From: Xanthomonas dyei
Lineage (GTDB): Bacteria > Pseudomonadota > Gammaproteobacteria > Xanthomonadales > Xanthomonadaceae
Direction: 5' to 3'
DNA length: 64,000 nt
NCBI RefSeq assembly: GCF_002939865.1
Contig: NZ_MDEE01000001.1
Span: 519,701 to 583,700 of the forward strand
The translations under genes were made by a program, and so were the position numbers. Below are positions 18,832 to 29,200 of this stretch, piece after piece; position 1 is the first letter of the stretch, and the number at the start of each line of letters is the position of its first letter. The notes beneath the pieces were generated by a model that searched no databases, was not told the DNA's origin, and was given only the letters and a program-made list of their open reading frames with translations.

Positions 18832-19482
18832 TCACCGTCCGCGCACGGCCTTCTTCTTGCCCGGCGTCTGCGCACTGCCCGCCTGCACCGTCGACAATGC
18901 CATGGTGATCAGACCGGCGATCAAACGCCGCAACACCGCTTCGTTGTCCGCCGATGCCTTGAGGCTGGTGGTGGCAAGCCGCAGGATGTAGGCAAGATCG
19001 GCCGCAGACATCGCGCTGTTGTCGCGCACATGCGGGCGCAGCAGTTGCACCAGGGTGTCTTCCATCTGCTGGTACAGCGCATCCAGCGCGTCGGGCGCAT
19101 ACACACCGCAGTTGGCAACCAGATCCAGCCCGTTTTCGGAATCGATCACCGCAGCCACCGGCTCCAGCACCCAGATATCGAACAACTGCCGTAACTGGGT
19201 CTGCAGATCCTGCGTGTCGCGCACGCGTTGCGCGGTTGCGGCCGCGCAAACGTCGCGCTGACGCATCACCTGCGCGGCAAAGATCGCCTCCTTGTTGGGG
19301 AACGCGGCATACAGCGATGGCCGCGACATCTGCGCAGCCTGGGCGATGTCGCTCATGCTCACCTTGCGGTAGCCATGCCGCAAAAACAGCTGCAGCGCGG
19401 TCTCCATGACACGCGCCTCCTTGCTTTCGGCAGGCGCTGTGGCGGGGATAGCCGCCTTCTTCGATAACTTTACACTTGACAT
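18832..19482 (-). CDS. TetR-family transcriptional regulator (216 aa)
   Basis: One-domain DNA-binding repressor with a ligand pocket. The N-terminal helix-turn-helix spans about residues 20-65 (ALQLFLRHGYRKVSMSDIAQ, then AAFPNKEAIFAAQV). The tail is basic (TPGKKKAVRGR). I chose the ATG at 19482 (MSSVKLSKKAAIP), because the longer frame runs through the divergent dehydrogenase. It is divergently oriented to the zinc alcohol dehydrogenase with 57 bp between start codons, and a palindrome sits in that gap. Most likely it represses itself and the dehydrogenase until an aldehyde or electrophile binds. Confidence 0.9.
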   Translation of the reverse strand: MSSVKLSKKAAIPATAPAESKEARVMETALQLFLRHGYRKVSMSDIAQAAQMSRPSLYAAFPNKEAIFAAQVMRQRDVCAAATAQRVRDTQDLQTQLRQLFDIWVLEPVAAVIDSENGLDLVANCGVYAPDALDALYQQMEDTLVQLLRPHVRDNSAMSAADLAYILRLATTSLKASADNEAVLRRLIAGLITMALSTVQAGSAQTPGKKKAVRGR

Positions 19483-19485
19483 TAT

Positions 19486-19508
19486 TTGTAAATACGTAAA
19501 TCTTACAA
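19486..19508. promoter_or_regulatory. Candidate TetR operator between tetR and the alcohol dehydrogenase
   Basis: Inverted arms TTGTAA (19486-19491) and TTACAA (19503-19508) flank an 11-bp centre containing TACGTA. Two further half-sites (CTTTACAC near 19468 and ATTGTAAAG near 19519) frame it. The position covers both divergent promoters. Confidence 0.65.
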
Positions 19509-19539
19509 GTTCCGCCAATTGTAAAGCACAGCGACCGCC

Positions 19540-20613
19540 ATGACCTTCGCCAATCCACACACCAGCGGCGCCAGCCGCACCACCCGCGCCTATGCGGCGC
19601 TCGAGAAAGAAGGCGCCATGGTGCCGTGGCAGTTCGAACGCCGCGCGGTACGCGCCACCGATGTCGCAATCAAGGTGCTGTTCTGCGGCGTCTGCCATTC
19701 GGACCTGCACTCGGTGAACAAGTGGGCCAGCGAATACCCGCTGGTGCCGGGCCATGAAATCGTTGGCGAAGTGATCGAGCTGGGCGCGGAGGTCGAAGGG
19801 TTTACGCTGGGCCAGCGCGTGATGATCGGCACCATCGTCGATTCCTGCCGGCACTGCGCGCCCTGTCAGGCGCATGACGAAGTGTATTGCCACGCCTTCC
19901 CCACCCTGACCTTCGATGGCGTGGATCGCGTGGACGGCAGCCGCACGCGCGGCGGCTATTCGGAGTACTACGTGTCCGACGCCCGCTTCGTCTACCCATT
20001 GCCCGACGGCCTGGACCCGGCCGGCGCCGCGCCATTGCTCTGCGCCGGCATCACCTGCTTTGCGCCGCTGCACCGCTACGGCATCGGCCCCGGCCACACC
20101 GTGGGCGTGGTCGGCATCGGCGGGCTTGGCCATCTCGGCATCAAGTTCGCCCGTGCCATGGGCGCGCATGTCGTCGCCTTCACTACCTCGCCCAAGAAAG
20201 CCGCCGAAGCGCACCGCCTGGGTGCGCACGAGGTGGTGGTCTCCACCGATGCGGCGCAGATGCAGGCACAGGCCTACCGCTTCGATTTCATCCTCGACAC
20301 CGTCTCGCGCAGCTACCCCATGAACGACATGCTCAAGGCGCTCAATCTCGACGGCACGCTGTGCACGCTGGGCCTGCCCGACCAGCTGGATTTCCGCCCG
20401 GTGCTACTTGCCATGGGCCGCCGCAAGGTCACCAGCTCCGGCACCGGCGGCACCGCCGACACCCACAGCATGCTCGCGTTCTGCCAGCAGCACGGCATCG
20501 TGGCCGATATCGAATTGATCAAGCTGCAGGACATCAACGCCGCATTCGAGCGCGTCCACAACAACGATGTGCATTACCGGTTTGTGATCGATCTGCAGGC
20601 ATCGGCCTTGTAA
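19540..20613 (+). CDS. Zinc-dependent NAD(P) alcohol dehydrogenase, YahK/cinnamyl-alcohol type (357 aa)
   Basis: A medium-chain dehydrogenase/reductase that interconverts aldehydes and alcohols with NADPH. Catalytic zinc ligands: Cys49 (FCGVCHSD) and the GHE at residues 71-73. Structural zinc: the four Cys of CRHCAPCQAHDEVYC. The Rossmann cofactor motif is GVVGIGGLGHLGIK. The closest named relatives are YahK/AdhC-like broad-range aldehyde reductases. It is divergent from a TetR gene and probably induced by aldehydes; together with paoABC it gives two routes for aromatic aldehyde removal. Confidence 0.93.
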   Translation: MTFANPHTSGASRTTRAYAALEKEGAMVPWQFERRAVRATDVAIKVLFCGVCHSDLHSVNKWASEYPLVPGHEIVGEVIELGAEVEGFTLGQRVMIGTIVDSCRHCAPCQAHDEVYCHAFPTLTFDGVDRVDGSRTRGGYSEYYVSDARFVYPLPDGLDPAGAAPLLCAGITCFAPLHRYGIGPGHTVGVVGIGGLGHLGIKFARAMGAHVVAFTTSPKKAAEAHRLGAHEVVVSTDAAQMQAQAYRFDFILDTVSRSYPMNDMLKALNLDGTLCTLGLPDQLDFRPVLLAMGRRKVTSSGTGGTADTHSMLAFCQQHGIVADIELIKLQDINAAFERVHNNDVHYRFVIDLQASAL

Positions 20614-20627
20614 GCCGATATCCGCGC

Positions 20628-20660
20628 AGTGCCGGCGCGGCCGCTACGCGCGTCGGCACT
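20628..20660 (+). terminator. Hairpin downstream of the alcohol dehydrogenase
   Basis: Arms AGTGCCGGCGCG and CGCGCGTCGGCACT pair over about 12 bp with one mismatch, 15 bp after the stop codon. No T-tract follows, so termination is only likely. Confidence 0.5.
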
Positions 20661-20797
20661 CCTGCGTGCGTTGCCACGTCTGCCCAATGCACGGGCCATG
20701 CCCTTCCGAAGCCCCCACATCGATTGCGAACCCGACCCGCGCGTGGGGCATCGCGCTGATGTAGCGTGAGCGTCTCTTCCGCCCAGCAAGGCTCCGT

Positions 20798-23083
20798 ATG
20801 CATCCGCGTACTACGCGTCGTCAGTTGCTCCGTGGTGCGGCCACGCTCGCAGTGCTGTCGCGCATTCCGAGCGGGTGGGCGCTGCCGCCGGGGCCATCGC
20901 ATGGCCCGGCCTTTATCGAGGCGCTGATCGCGCGCATGAGCGTGGAAGAAAAGGCCGGCCAGCTGAGTCTTTTCAGTTCCGCAGAACAGGTCGACAAGGC
21001 GATCGTCGCCAACCCCGTCCGCAAGGACGCAGCCGGACGCAACCAGCTGGCCGCGGCACGCGCCGGGCGCTTGACCGGCGTATTCAACGGCTCCAACGTG
21101 CGCTGGCATCAGCAACTGCAGCAGGCTGCGCTGAAAAGCCGGCTGCAGATTCCGCTGTTCTTCGCCGCCGATGTGATTCACGGCTTTACCACGGTGTTTC
21201 CGGTGCCCTTGGCCGAAGCGGCCAGCTTCGAGCCCGCGCTGGCCCAACGCACCGCGCGCGCCGCGGCGATGGAAGCCAGCGCGGTGGGGATCGACTGGAC
21301 CTTCGCCCCGATGGTGGACATCGCCCGCGATGCGCGCTGGGGGCGCGGCGTGGAGGGCGCGGGCGAAGACGTGCTGCTGGCGCAACGTTTCGCGCAGGCG
21401 CGGGTGCGGGGGTTTCAAGGCGATGCCGGCCTGGCGCATGCCGATGCACTGGCGGCCTGCCCCAAACACTTTGCCGCCTATGGTGCAGCCGAGGGAGGAC
21501 TGGACTACAGCACCGTGGACATCTCCGAGCGCACCCTGCGCGAGGTGTATCTGCCACCGTTTCAGGCCGCCTTCGCGGCCGGTGCGGTCACCACCATGGC
21601 TGCGTTCAATGCGCTGTCGGGCGTGCCGGCAACCGCCAATGCCTGGCTGCTCGGCACCGTGCTGCGGCAGGACCTGCGCTACACCGGGCTGGTGGTGTCC
21701 GACTTCACTGCCGACAAGGAGCTGGTTGCGCATGGCATTGCCGCCGACGATCGCGACGCGGCGCGGCTGGCGTTTCTGGCCGGGGTGGATATCAGCATGG
21801 AAAGCGGCTTGTATCTGCAACACCTGCCGGCGCTGGTGGCCGCTGGCGCGATCTCGATGCAACAGCTGGATGCCTCGGTCCGCCGGGTGCTGGGCTTCAA
21901 GGCGGCACTGGGATTGTTCGACGACCCGTTCCGGCGCATCCAGCCTGCCCGTGCGCAACCACGTCAGCGCTGTGCAGACAGCATGGCCTTGGCGCGCGAA
22001 GCGGCGCACAAGTCGATGGTGTTGCTGAAGAACGACGGCGAGCTGTTGCCGTTGCGACGCAGCGGCCAACACATCGCGCTGATCGGGCCGATGGCGCGCG
22101 ACTGGGTCGATCATGCCGGGCCGTGGAGCCTGTTCGACCAGGATGATCGCGACAACACCGTGGCCGCAGCGCTGTCGCGCACCATGACGGACCCGCAGTT
22201 GCTGCAGGTGGTGGACGGCAGCGGCTTCGACCGCCCGCTCCCCGGCGGCGTGCAGGCCGCAGTGGCCGCCGCGCGCAGTGCCGACGTGGCGCTGCTGGCG
22301 ATCGGTGAACCCATGACCTACTCGGGCGAGGCGCAATCGCGCACCGAGATCTGCATCCCGCAGGTCCAGCAGCAGTTGCTGGCGGCAGTGGCGGCCACCG
22401 GCACGCCGGTCGTGTTGCTGCTGAGCACCGGCCGCGCGCTTGCGTTGCAAGGCCCGGCGCTGCAGAGCGCGGCGATCCTGGTCACCTGGTTTCTGGGCTC
22501 GGAAGCCGGCAACGCAATTGCCGATATCGTGTTCGGCGTGCAGGCGCCGTCTGGCCGCTTGCCGGTGAGTTTTCCGCACGCCGCAGGCCAGGTGCCCTAC
22601 ACCTACGCGCATCCGCCCAGCGGCCGCCCCAACCTGGATCCGCACGGCTTGCAGCCGTACACCACGCACTATCGCGGCGTGCCCAACACGGCGTTGTTCC
22701 CGTTCGGCCATGGCCTGACCTATGGACGCATCGCCTACACCGATCTGCAGCTGAGCGCGCCGCAGATGACGGCCACCGGCAGCCTGCAGATCAGCGCACG
22801 CATCAGCAACCATGGCAGTCGCGACGCCGACGAAGTGGTGCAGCTCTATCTGCGCGACCGCACTGCCAGCGTTGTCCGCCCGGTGCGCGAGCTCAAGGAC
22901 TTCCGCAAGGTCAGGGTGCCGGCCGGCGGCAACGTCACCGTGCAGTTCGAGCTGCGTCGCGCGCATCTGCTGTTTGTCGGGCAGGCAATGGCCCCGATCG
23001 TGGAGCCGGGCCTGTTCGATGTGTGGCTTGCGCCATCTGCCGAAGCCGACGGCCTGTCAGCCAGTTTTGAACTGCTGGGCTGA
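20798..23083 (+). CDS. bglX: Glycoside hydrolase family 3 beta-glucosidase (761 aa)
   Basis: A periplasmic exo-acting glycosidase. The N-terminus (TTRRQLLRGAATLAVLSRIPSGWA) looks like a twin-arginine signal. The family-3 N-terminal barrel spans about residues 35-380, with the nucleophile Asp in VVSDFTADKEL near residue 302 and the substrate-binding KHFAAYG. The alpha/beta sandwich follows (SMVLLKNDGELLPL, SEAGNAIADIVFG), then the fibronectin III-like C-terminus (ADEVVQLYLRD, ELKDFRKV). Likely substrates are beta-linked gluco- or xylo-oligosaccharides from plant walls. A strong hairpin follows the stop. Confidence 0.93.
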   Translation: MHPRTTRRQLLRGAATLAVLSRIPSGWALPPGPSHGPAFIEALIARMSVEEKAGQLSLFSSAEQVDKAIVANPVRKDAAGRNQLAAARAGRLTGVFNGSNVRWHQQLQQAALKSRLQIPLFFAADVIHGFTTVFPVPLAEAASFEPALAQRTARAAAMEASAVGIDWTFAPMVDIARDARWGRGVEGAGEDVLLAQRFAQARVRGFQGDAGLAHADALAACPKHFAAYGAAEGGLDYSTVDISERTLREVYLPPFQAAFAAGAVTTMAAFNALSGVPATANAWLLGTVLRQDLRYTGLVVSDFTADKELVAHGIAADDRDAARLAFLAGVDISMESGLYLQHLPALVAAGAISMQQLDASVRRVLGFKAALGLFDDPFRRIQPARAQPRQRCADSMALAREAAHKSMVLLKNDGELLPLRRSGQHIALIGPMARDWVDHAGPWSLFDQDDRDNTVAAALSRTMTDPQLLQVVDGSGFDRPLPGGVQAAVAAARSADVALLAIGEPMTYSGEAQSRTEICIPQVQQQLLAAVAATGTPVVLLLSTGRALALQGPALQSAAILVTWFLGSEAGNAIADIVFGVQAPSGRLPVSFPHAAGQVPYTYAHPPSGRPNLDPHGLQPYTTHYRGVPNTALFPFGHGLTYGRIAYTDLQLSAPQMTATGSLQISARISNHGSRDADEVVQLYLRDRTASVVRPVRELKDFRKVRVPAGGNVTVQFELRRAHLLFVGQAMAPIVEPGLFDVWLAPSAEADGLSASFELLG

Positions 23084-23092
23084 TGCATGCTG

Positions 23093-23122
23093 CGATGACC
23101 CGCGTCGCTGCGCGGGTCATCG
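23093..23122. terminator. Perfect 12-bp hairpin between bglX and xopAM
   Basis: CGATGACCCGCG and CGCGGGTCATCG form a perfect stem around a 6-base loop (TCGCTG), 9 bp after the bglX stop. The two flanking genes converge, so it may serve bglX or both. No T-tract is present. Confidence 0.65.
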
Positions 23123-23297
23123 ACACGGTGTGCACGGCGGGTCGGCTCCCCCTGATCGCCTCCTGCCGCATGCGCCGCGTTGATGCGCCACCATCATCGG
23201 CGCACTGACGCTGCTGGCCTCACGCCGTCGTGTGAGGCTGTTGCAAATGCGCGTCCGCTGGCAGGACCGCATTCAAGCGAGCCAAGCGCAGACATGC

Positions 23298-26200
23298 TCA
23301 TTGCGTATCGACCAGGCTGATATCGCCTTCGGCAACCGTCCGGGGCACGCCATCGTCGCCAGACGGGCCATTCAATGTCGCCATCACGGCAACCCGCGCC
23401 TCCTCACCCAGGTCGCGCGCACGCATCATGGTCTGCTGCGCGGCACGTGTCTGTGCACCGATCTCGCGCACCGCATCGGCTTCTTCAACCAGCCTGGCGT
23501 GCAGGCCCTGCGCCAACGAGACCAGCACACCGATGCGATCGCGCGTCTCGGTCCATTGCTGCCGGACCCTGCCCAGCGTCGTTTGCGCATCGTCAACGGC
23601 CCTGACCGCCGCAACCTTTCTGGCGGTGTCGTTGGCTGAAGCATCGGCGCCCGACGGCTGCATTTGCAGTGCCTGCAGCGCCTGGCGTCGGTTGTCGGCA
23701 TCGCGCTCGGCGTCTTCGACCGACCGGCGCTCCAGATCAGACACGCGCTGCAGATCCTTCAAACGAGACATCAGGTCGTTCAACCTGTCGTCCACATCCT
23801 GCAGTTGCGCCTCCTGCGCGTCATACGCCTCTTCGATCCGACGCAGGAGCTCGTGGACCGCTTCAACCAGGGAGGACTCGCTTTGTGTAACCCGCTGCAG
23901 GAACTCGAACGCATGCTGAGCGACCGCAATGTCATCCACCCCGCTGGGGCTGGCCATGTGGCTGCGCAGGAGCTGGTGCGCCTGGGCGAGCGCGTCATCG
24001 GCCTGTGTCACCCTGGCGCGATCAGCCTGCAGCGACGCAAGCGCCTGGCGCAAGCTCCACGGTGCAATCGCCACCTCGGTGATGCCCTCGCCTGTCGGTG
24101 CAAGTGCGGCCAGCAGCCGGTCGATGCGTTCGCTTGCCTTGGCCTGTGTCAGGCCCACCTTCTCCAGCAAGGCAGCGCAGTGACCGCGCTGCGCGTCCAC
24201 GCGCTGTGTCTGTTCTTCCAAGCGGGTCAGTTCGCGTGTCAGCGCACGCACGTGCGGACCGTCCGGTAGCGTGCCCGCCTGCACAGACCGTTCGAACACA
24301 TCATCGCGCGCCTCCTGTAATCCTGGGCGTTCACCACGCGGAGAGGCCGGGCCAGGTGGCGGCACCTGCGCCCGCTGAGGTTGCCCCAGCGCCTGCACGC
24401 CGGCCTGCTGCAGGCGGTCCAGTGGGCGGCGTAGCGCACGCGCACCGGCTTCGAGGACTTCCGCCCCCTCGATGCGATCGTACAGCCCGTACCGGAACTG
24501 AATCTCCGCCTCGAACAATTGGTGCGACGCCACCGACGTCGCCGCCACATTCAACAGTGGCAGGCCGACACGGCTGGTGACCGGATTTTCGTCGGTGTTG
24601 TGCACGGCGATGGCCGCAAGCCGGTACAGATCCGGCGATTGCTGAGCATTGATGAGAACGTCCTGCCAGGACATTCCGTCGTTGGACGTGTGCACCCCCA
24701 GTGCCGCTGCCGCCTGTGCATGCTGCCTGGCGACCAGTGCGTCGTTGATCGCCACCATGGCCTGCGGCCGCATCTCAAACACGAAGCGGACCTGATTGAC
24801 ATGCGGGATGTCCTTGAACCTGCGCAACACCTCGTCCAGCCCGGGAATCTTGCGGCGCATCTCGGCAACGTCGCGCAGCTTCTCGCCCAGGGCGTAGTGG
24901 CCGATGGCATGACTGACTACCGCATCCAGCGATTCGCGTCCGAACATGTTGATCTCCACGCGGGCGCCGGGAATGACGCGCGCGCGCTGCTGGATGGCTG
25001 CGGCATCCTGCTGCCGCAGCTGATGCAGCATGTCGACGACCGACGCGCGCTCGGACGGCGTGCCGCCTGTCCATAACGATGCCGACGCAGCATCGGTCGC
25101 GTGCGCGGCCCGCGCCCGTTGTTGTGCCAGAGCTGCCCCAGCAAGCGCCGCGCCAGCTTCGATGGCCAGTGCCTCAGGTCCCTGGATACGTTCGAGCACG
25201 TTGCGCAGCACGACGCTGCGCTCTTGCGGCGTGGCCGGATACTCCATCGCGCCCAGTTCGGCGCTGCCTTCCGGAAAGATGGCCTTGAGCCGCGCACGCA
25301 GCATGTCCCATCCCTGCCGCGTCACTGGCTGCGCTGCGTGCGTATCCAGGGTGCGCTTGTAGCTGGCGGTGCCCAATAACGGGCCTGTGCGCGTATCGTC
25401 CAGTACCGCGTCGGTTGGCAACTGCACGTCGCTGGATGCCACCCGCACGCCTGCCAGCTGCAGCGTGCCGGCACCGGTGGCGGCATTGACCAGCCGCTTG
25501 AAATTGCGTCCCAGCACCGATGTCAATGCGCCGCCCAGATTGATGCCGCTATTCACCTCGGCATTGATGCCGACACGCCCCTGGAATTCCAGCCCGATGA
25601 TGTCTCGCCACGCGTGGTCCAAATGCAATTCCATCTGGCTCCATTGCACCCCCATCTGCGCCGTCACGCCGAACGGCAAAGACGCCGAAACCGCGCTGCG
25701 CGGGGTAGCGGTGGCTGCGCCCGGTGCGACGGGTTGTTTCGCACCGTAGGGATGCCGCACTGCCAGCGGCTGCACGGTCAGGTTGGCGTTGAGCGACGCG
25801 TTGACATTGGTTTCGAACAGATCCAAGCCGATCGCCCCTTCCTCCACGCCTGCGCGTAACAGGTCGGTGGTCTCGCTGGCGTGCCGGTCGAACAACAGCC
25901 TGGCGAATTCGGGAATGGTGTCCGGCGACAGGATGACCGCGGCGCCCACACCATGTTGATAGGTCCCGCCCATCCCGAGATTGGCCGCCCCGCCCCAGGT
26001 TGCAGACACCGTGTTTGCTGAGTCGTCGTGGTACACATGCCCGCCGGTTCCCGGCCCGGGACGAAGATCGATGCGCAGGCCTGCGGTTCCGGACGCGGTC
26101 GCCTTTGCGTGACGCACGAAGAAGGCAACCAGGCCCGCGTCGCCGTCCTTCGAATCGCCGATGCGCTCGACGCCCAGCGCGTGGATGGCCTCACCGCCCA

Positions 26201-29200
26201 TACCGACATTGATCGGATTGACATGCATCCATTGCGCCGAACCCAGCGAGCCGCGCAGTTCGGCCGAGCGCACCCGACTCGAGAAGAAGGTGCTGCGATT
26301 GAACAGGTCTTGCAGCACATCGATCATGCGCGAGGCCATTTCATCCGGGGCGCTCCCCGGCGGCAAGCCAAGACTCTTGAGCAGCTGCAGCTGGCGGGCG
26401 TTGCCGGGCGTGGTGACCTCCTGCCGAAACGTCGACACCACATCATCGAATGCCTCCAGTTCATGCCAGGACGACAGGCCCCACTTGGCCAGCGCATGCA
26501 GCCCGGACTGCTCTCGCCGGGCGACTGCTGACTCCAGCGCGTGCGCATCGTCGACGCCCAGCAGCGCGTTGTACTCGACCAGACCTGCGAGCAGGCAGGC
26601 GCCGCGCAGCGCATTCGGCGCGTCGGCGGCTTGATCCTTCTGGGCGGGCAAGGCGACCTGGACGGTCTTGAGTCGATGGCTGACCTCGCGCAACTCGGCA
26701 AGCAGCGCATGCTCGGTGTCGCTCAACGCCTGCGGATGTAGCGCTGCGCCACCGGCCAGGGCAGCGATGCAATGGTCAAATGACGGCAGCAGGTCATCGT
26801 CTTTCTGGACCGCAACGCGTGTGACCGCAGAGCGCGCCCGCCGCCAAAGTTCAGCGGCGCGATAACTGGCCGTGGAACTTGCGCGCTGGATGGCAGCCCC
26901 GTCCGCCATGGAAAAATCGGCGGCCAGCGCACCTTCGCGGAATCCGATCTTGCGCAGATCGCGCAACAGGCCGGCCAACGCCGTTTCGCGCAACCCGACC
27001 AGCTGCGCGTGCTGATCGGGCGAAAGTCCCTCGACCGGTTGGCGCGGACATGGCGCAGCAGCAATGCGTACCTCCGCAAGCACCGGCAAGGTGTCGAACA
27101 ATTCCAGCGCCAGCAACTGCGCCTGCGCCGCTTCCTGACGGAAGCCGGCAAGCCGTTGTTGTTGCGCAGTGGGTGGCTGTGCCACGCCGGTCCAACCGGC
27201 CATGGTGCGCGCCGCGCCCCCGGCCATGTCGACGGCCACCTGCACGAGCGTGGCAGCCTGCGCGCGACCGCTCTGGGCCAAAACCTGCGTAGTCGAGCGC
27301 AGGGTCAACGGATCGGTGGAGGTGGTGCCCAGCAAGGTAGTGCTGATCGCGGCGTCGTGGTCGGGCGTCCTGATCCGGGTCGCCTGCTGCTGGTTTACCT
27401 GGGCATTGGTCCCGGACTGGGTACCGGCAACAGCCAACGCATCGGGTGACGGATGCACAGCCACGCGTGCCGGCAAGCGGATGCCATCGGCACCGGTCAT
27501 CGCTGGCAATAGGGCGTGCCAGCGCGCGCCGATCTGCAGCTGAAGTTGCCCGGTCCGCGTGCTACGGAGTGCACCGGGCGGCGGAAGCGTCTGTGGCAAG
27601 GTGATCGGTACCACGTCCCACTGCCCATGCTTGGTCAGCCGGTTCAGCTGCGCAGGCCCTTCGCCCGATTGGTTCAAGGCATACAGCACATCGTCCAACC
27701 CGACCGCGATGGCAAGCGGGCGCTCCAGCGCAGGCAACATGCCGAGGTTGCCTTCCGCATCCACCTTGATCAACTTCCGCGACGCCGTCATCACCACCGC
27801 GTTGCGGTCTGCGTGCATGGCCACCTGCGCGACGGCTTCATCGAAGCGGGCAAGCGACGTACAGCGCACCTCCACCACATCCGGCACCACGGCGAGCGGC
27901 CCACCGGAGGGCGTGCTGGGCACCGGATTGGCCGCCAACCAGGTGGTCCGCCCGGGAAGCGTGATCTCGACCAGTTGCGGCGGCTCAGCCAAGAGCGCAA
28001 ACACCGGCCGACGATCGACGAAGCCACGCACCCCGGTATGCAGAGAAACAACACCGGTGAGCGGCGCGCCATCGGCAAGGGTCAAGCGCTCCCATGGCTG
28101 GTCCGGCGCGGGCGAATAGTGCAGCACGCCCTCCAGGTGCCCCAACCGGGCGTGTCCATCCAGCACCACCGGCGACTGTATCGCCTCATCGACAGGCAGC
28201 TGCAGCCCTTGGCTGCGCATCAGCACAAGCGGGCGGTCAAGCATGAACGCCGGCTGGAATCGCGCCTGCCCTGCCGGCCGTTGCAACGAGATGCGGTGCC
28301 CGGCACTGTCTTCCAGCACAAGATGCACACTGTGATCGGTCGCCACCCCCATCGACGTCACCGCCCATCCCTGTGTGCGATCCATCCCTTGCGGCAGCTT
28401 CAGGCGGCGCGCAACGATCGGCCCGCTACCGCGCATATCGGCCTCATAAACGCGCCCTTTGTCATCGAGCACCAGCGCAGCCTCGCCGTCAGGATGGGCC
28501 AGCGGCAACACATCGACCGGCAGCGCAGGCGTCGATTCGAACGCGGGCCCACCCTGCACCGGGCGCAGCAGCTCCACCACCCGGCCGGGGCTGTCCTCAT
28601 CGCAGCGGCGCAGCACGCCGTCATGAAGCATGCACGGCCGGCCATCTGCATCGAAGCGCAGCACGGCACCGGCAGGCGGATTGTCCACGCTGACGGAGAT
28701 CTGCTCGCTGACGGCACGCCAGCAGTGTGCGCCCGCCTGCAGATACACCGCACCATCGGCCTGCCGCCCGAGCATGCGGATATCCACGTGCGCACGGCAG
28801 CTGGCGGGTAGCGGAACCGGTGCCCAGCCCTGGCTCGCATCGGCACGATGCAGCTGGTTGGCACGATAGGTGAAGCATTGGCCATCGGCCGCCTGCCAGA
28901 TGCCGGTCAGCAGACCAATCGGCGGCTCGGCAAGCTGACTGGCGATCTGGTCGGCTGTCGGCGCCGTACCAGTGCGGCGTTCGACGTCCGGATGCACGGT
29001 CAACCCTGCGATCAGCAAACCCGGCGTTGTGGTGAAAAACGCCTCGTTGCGTGGCATCCGCGGGTCCTTGGGATCGGCCACATAGCGCAGCAGACGTCCA
29101 CCGCCGCCCAGCGCCGATTCGCTCTGGATCGCCGGTCGACGCGCAAGACAGGCGTCGATCATGCGTGCGACATCGCGATCCGACGCCGCCGAGCCGTCGA

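Noticed and set aside
20534..22966. 810-residue minus-strand frame
   Set aside because: It is antisense to the GH3 gene, which has all expected motifs.
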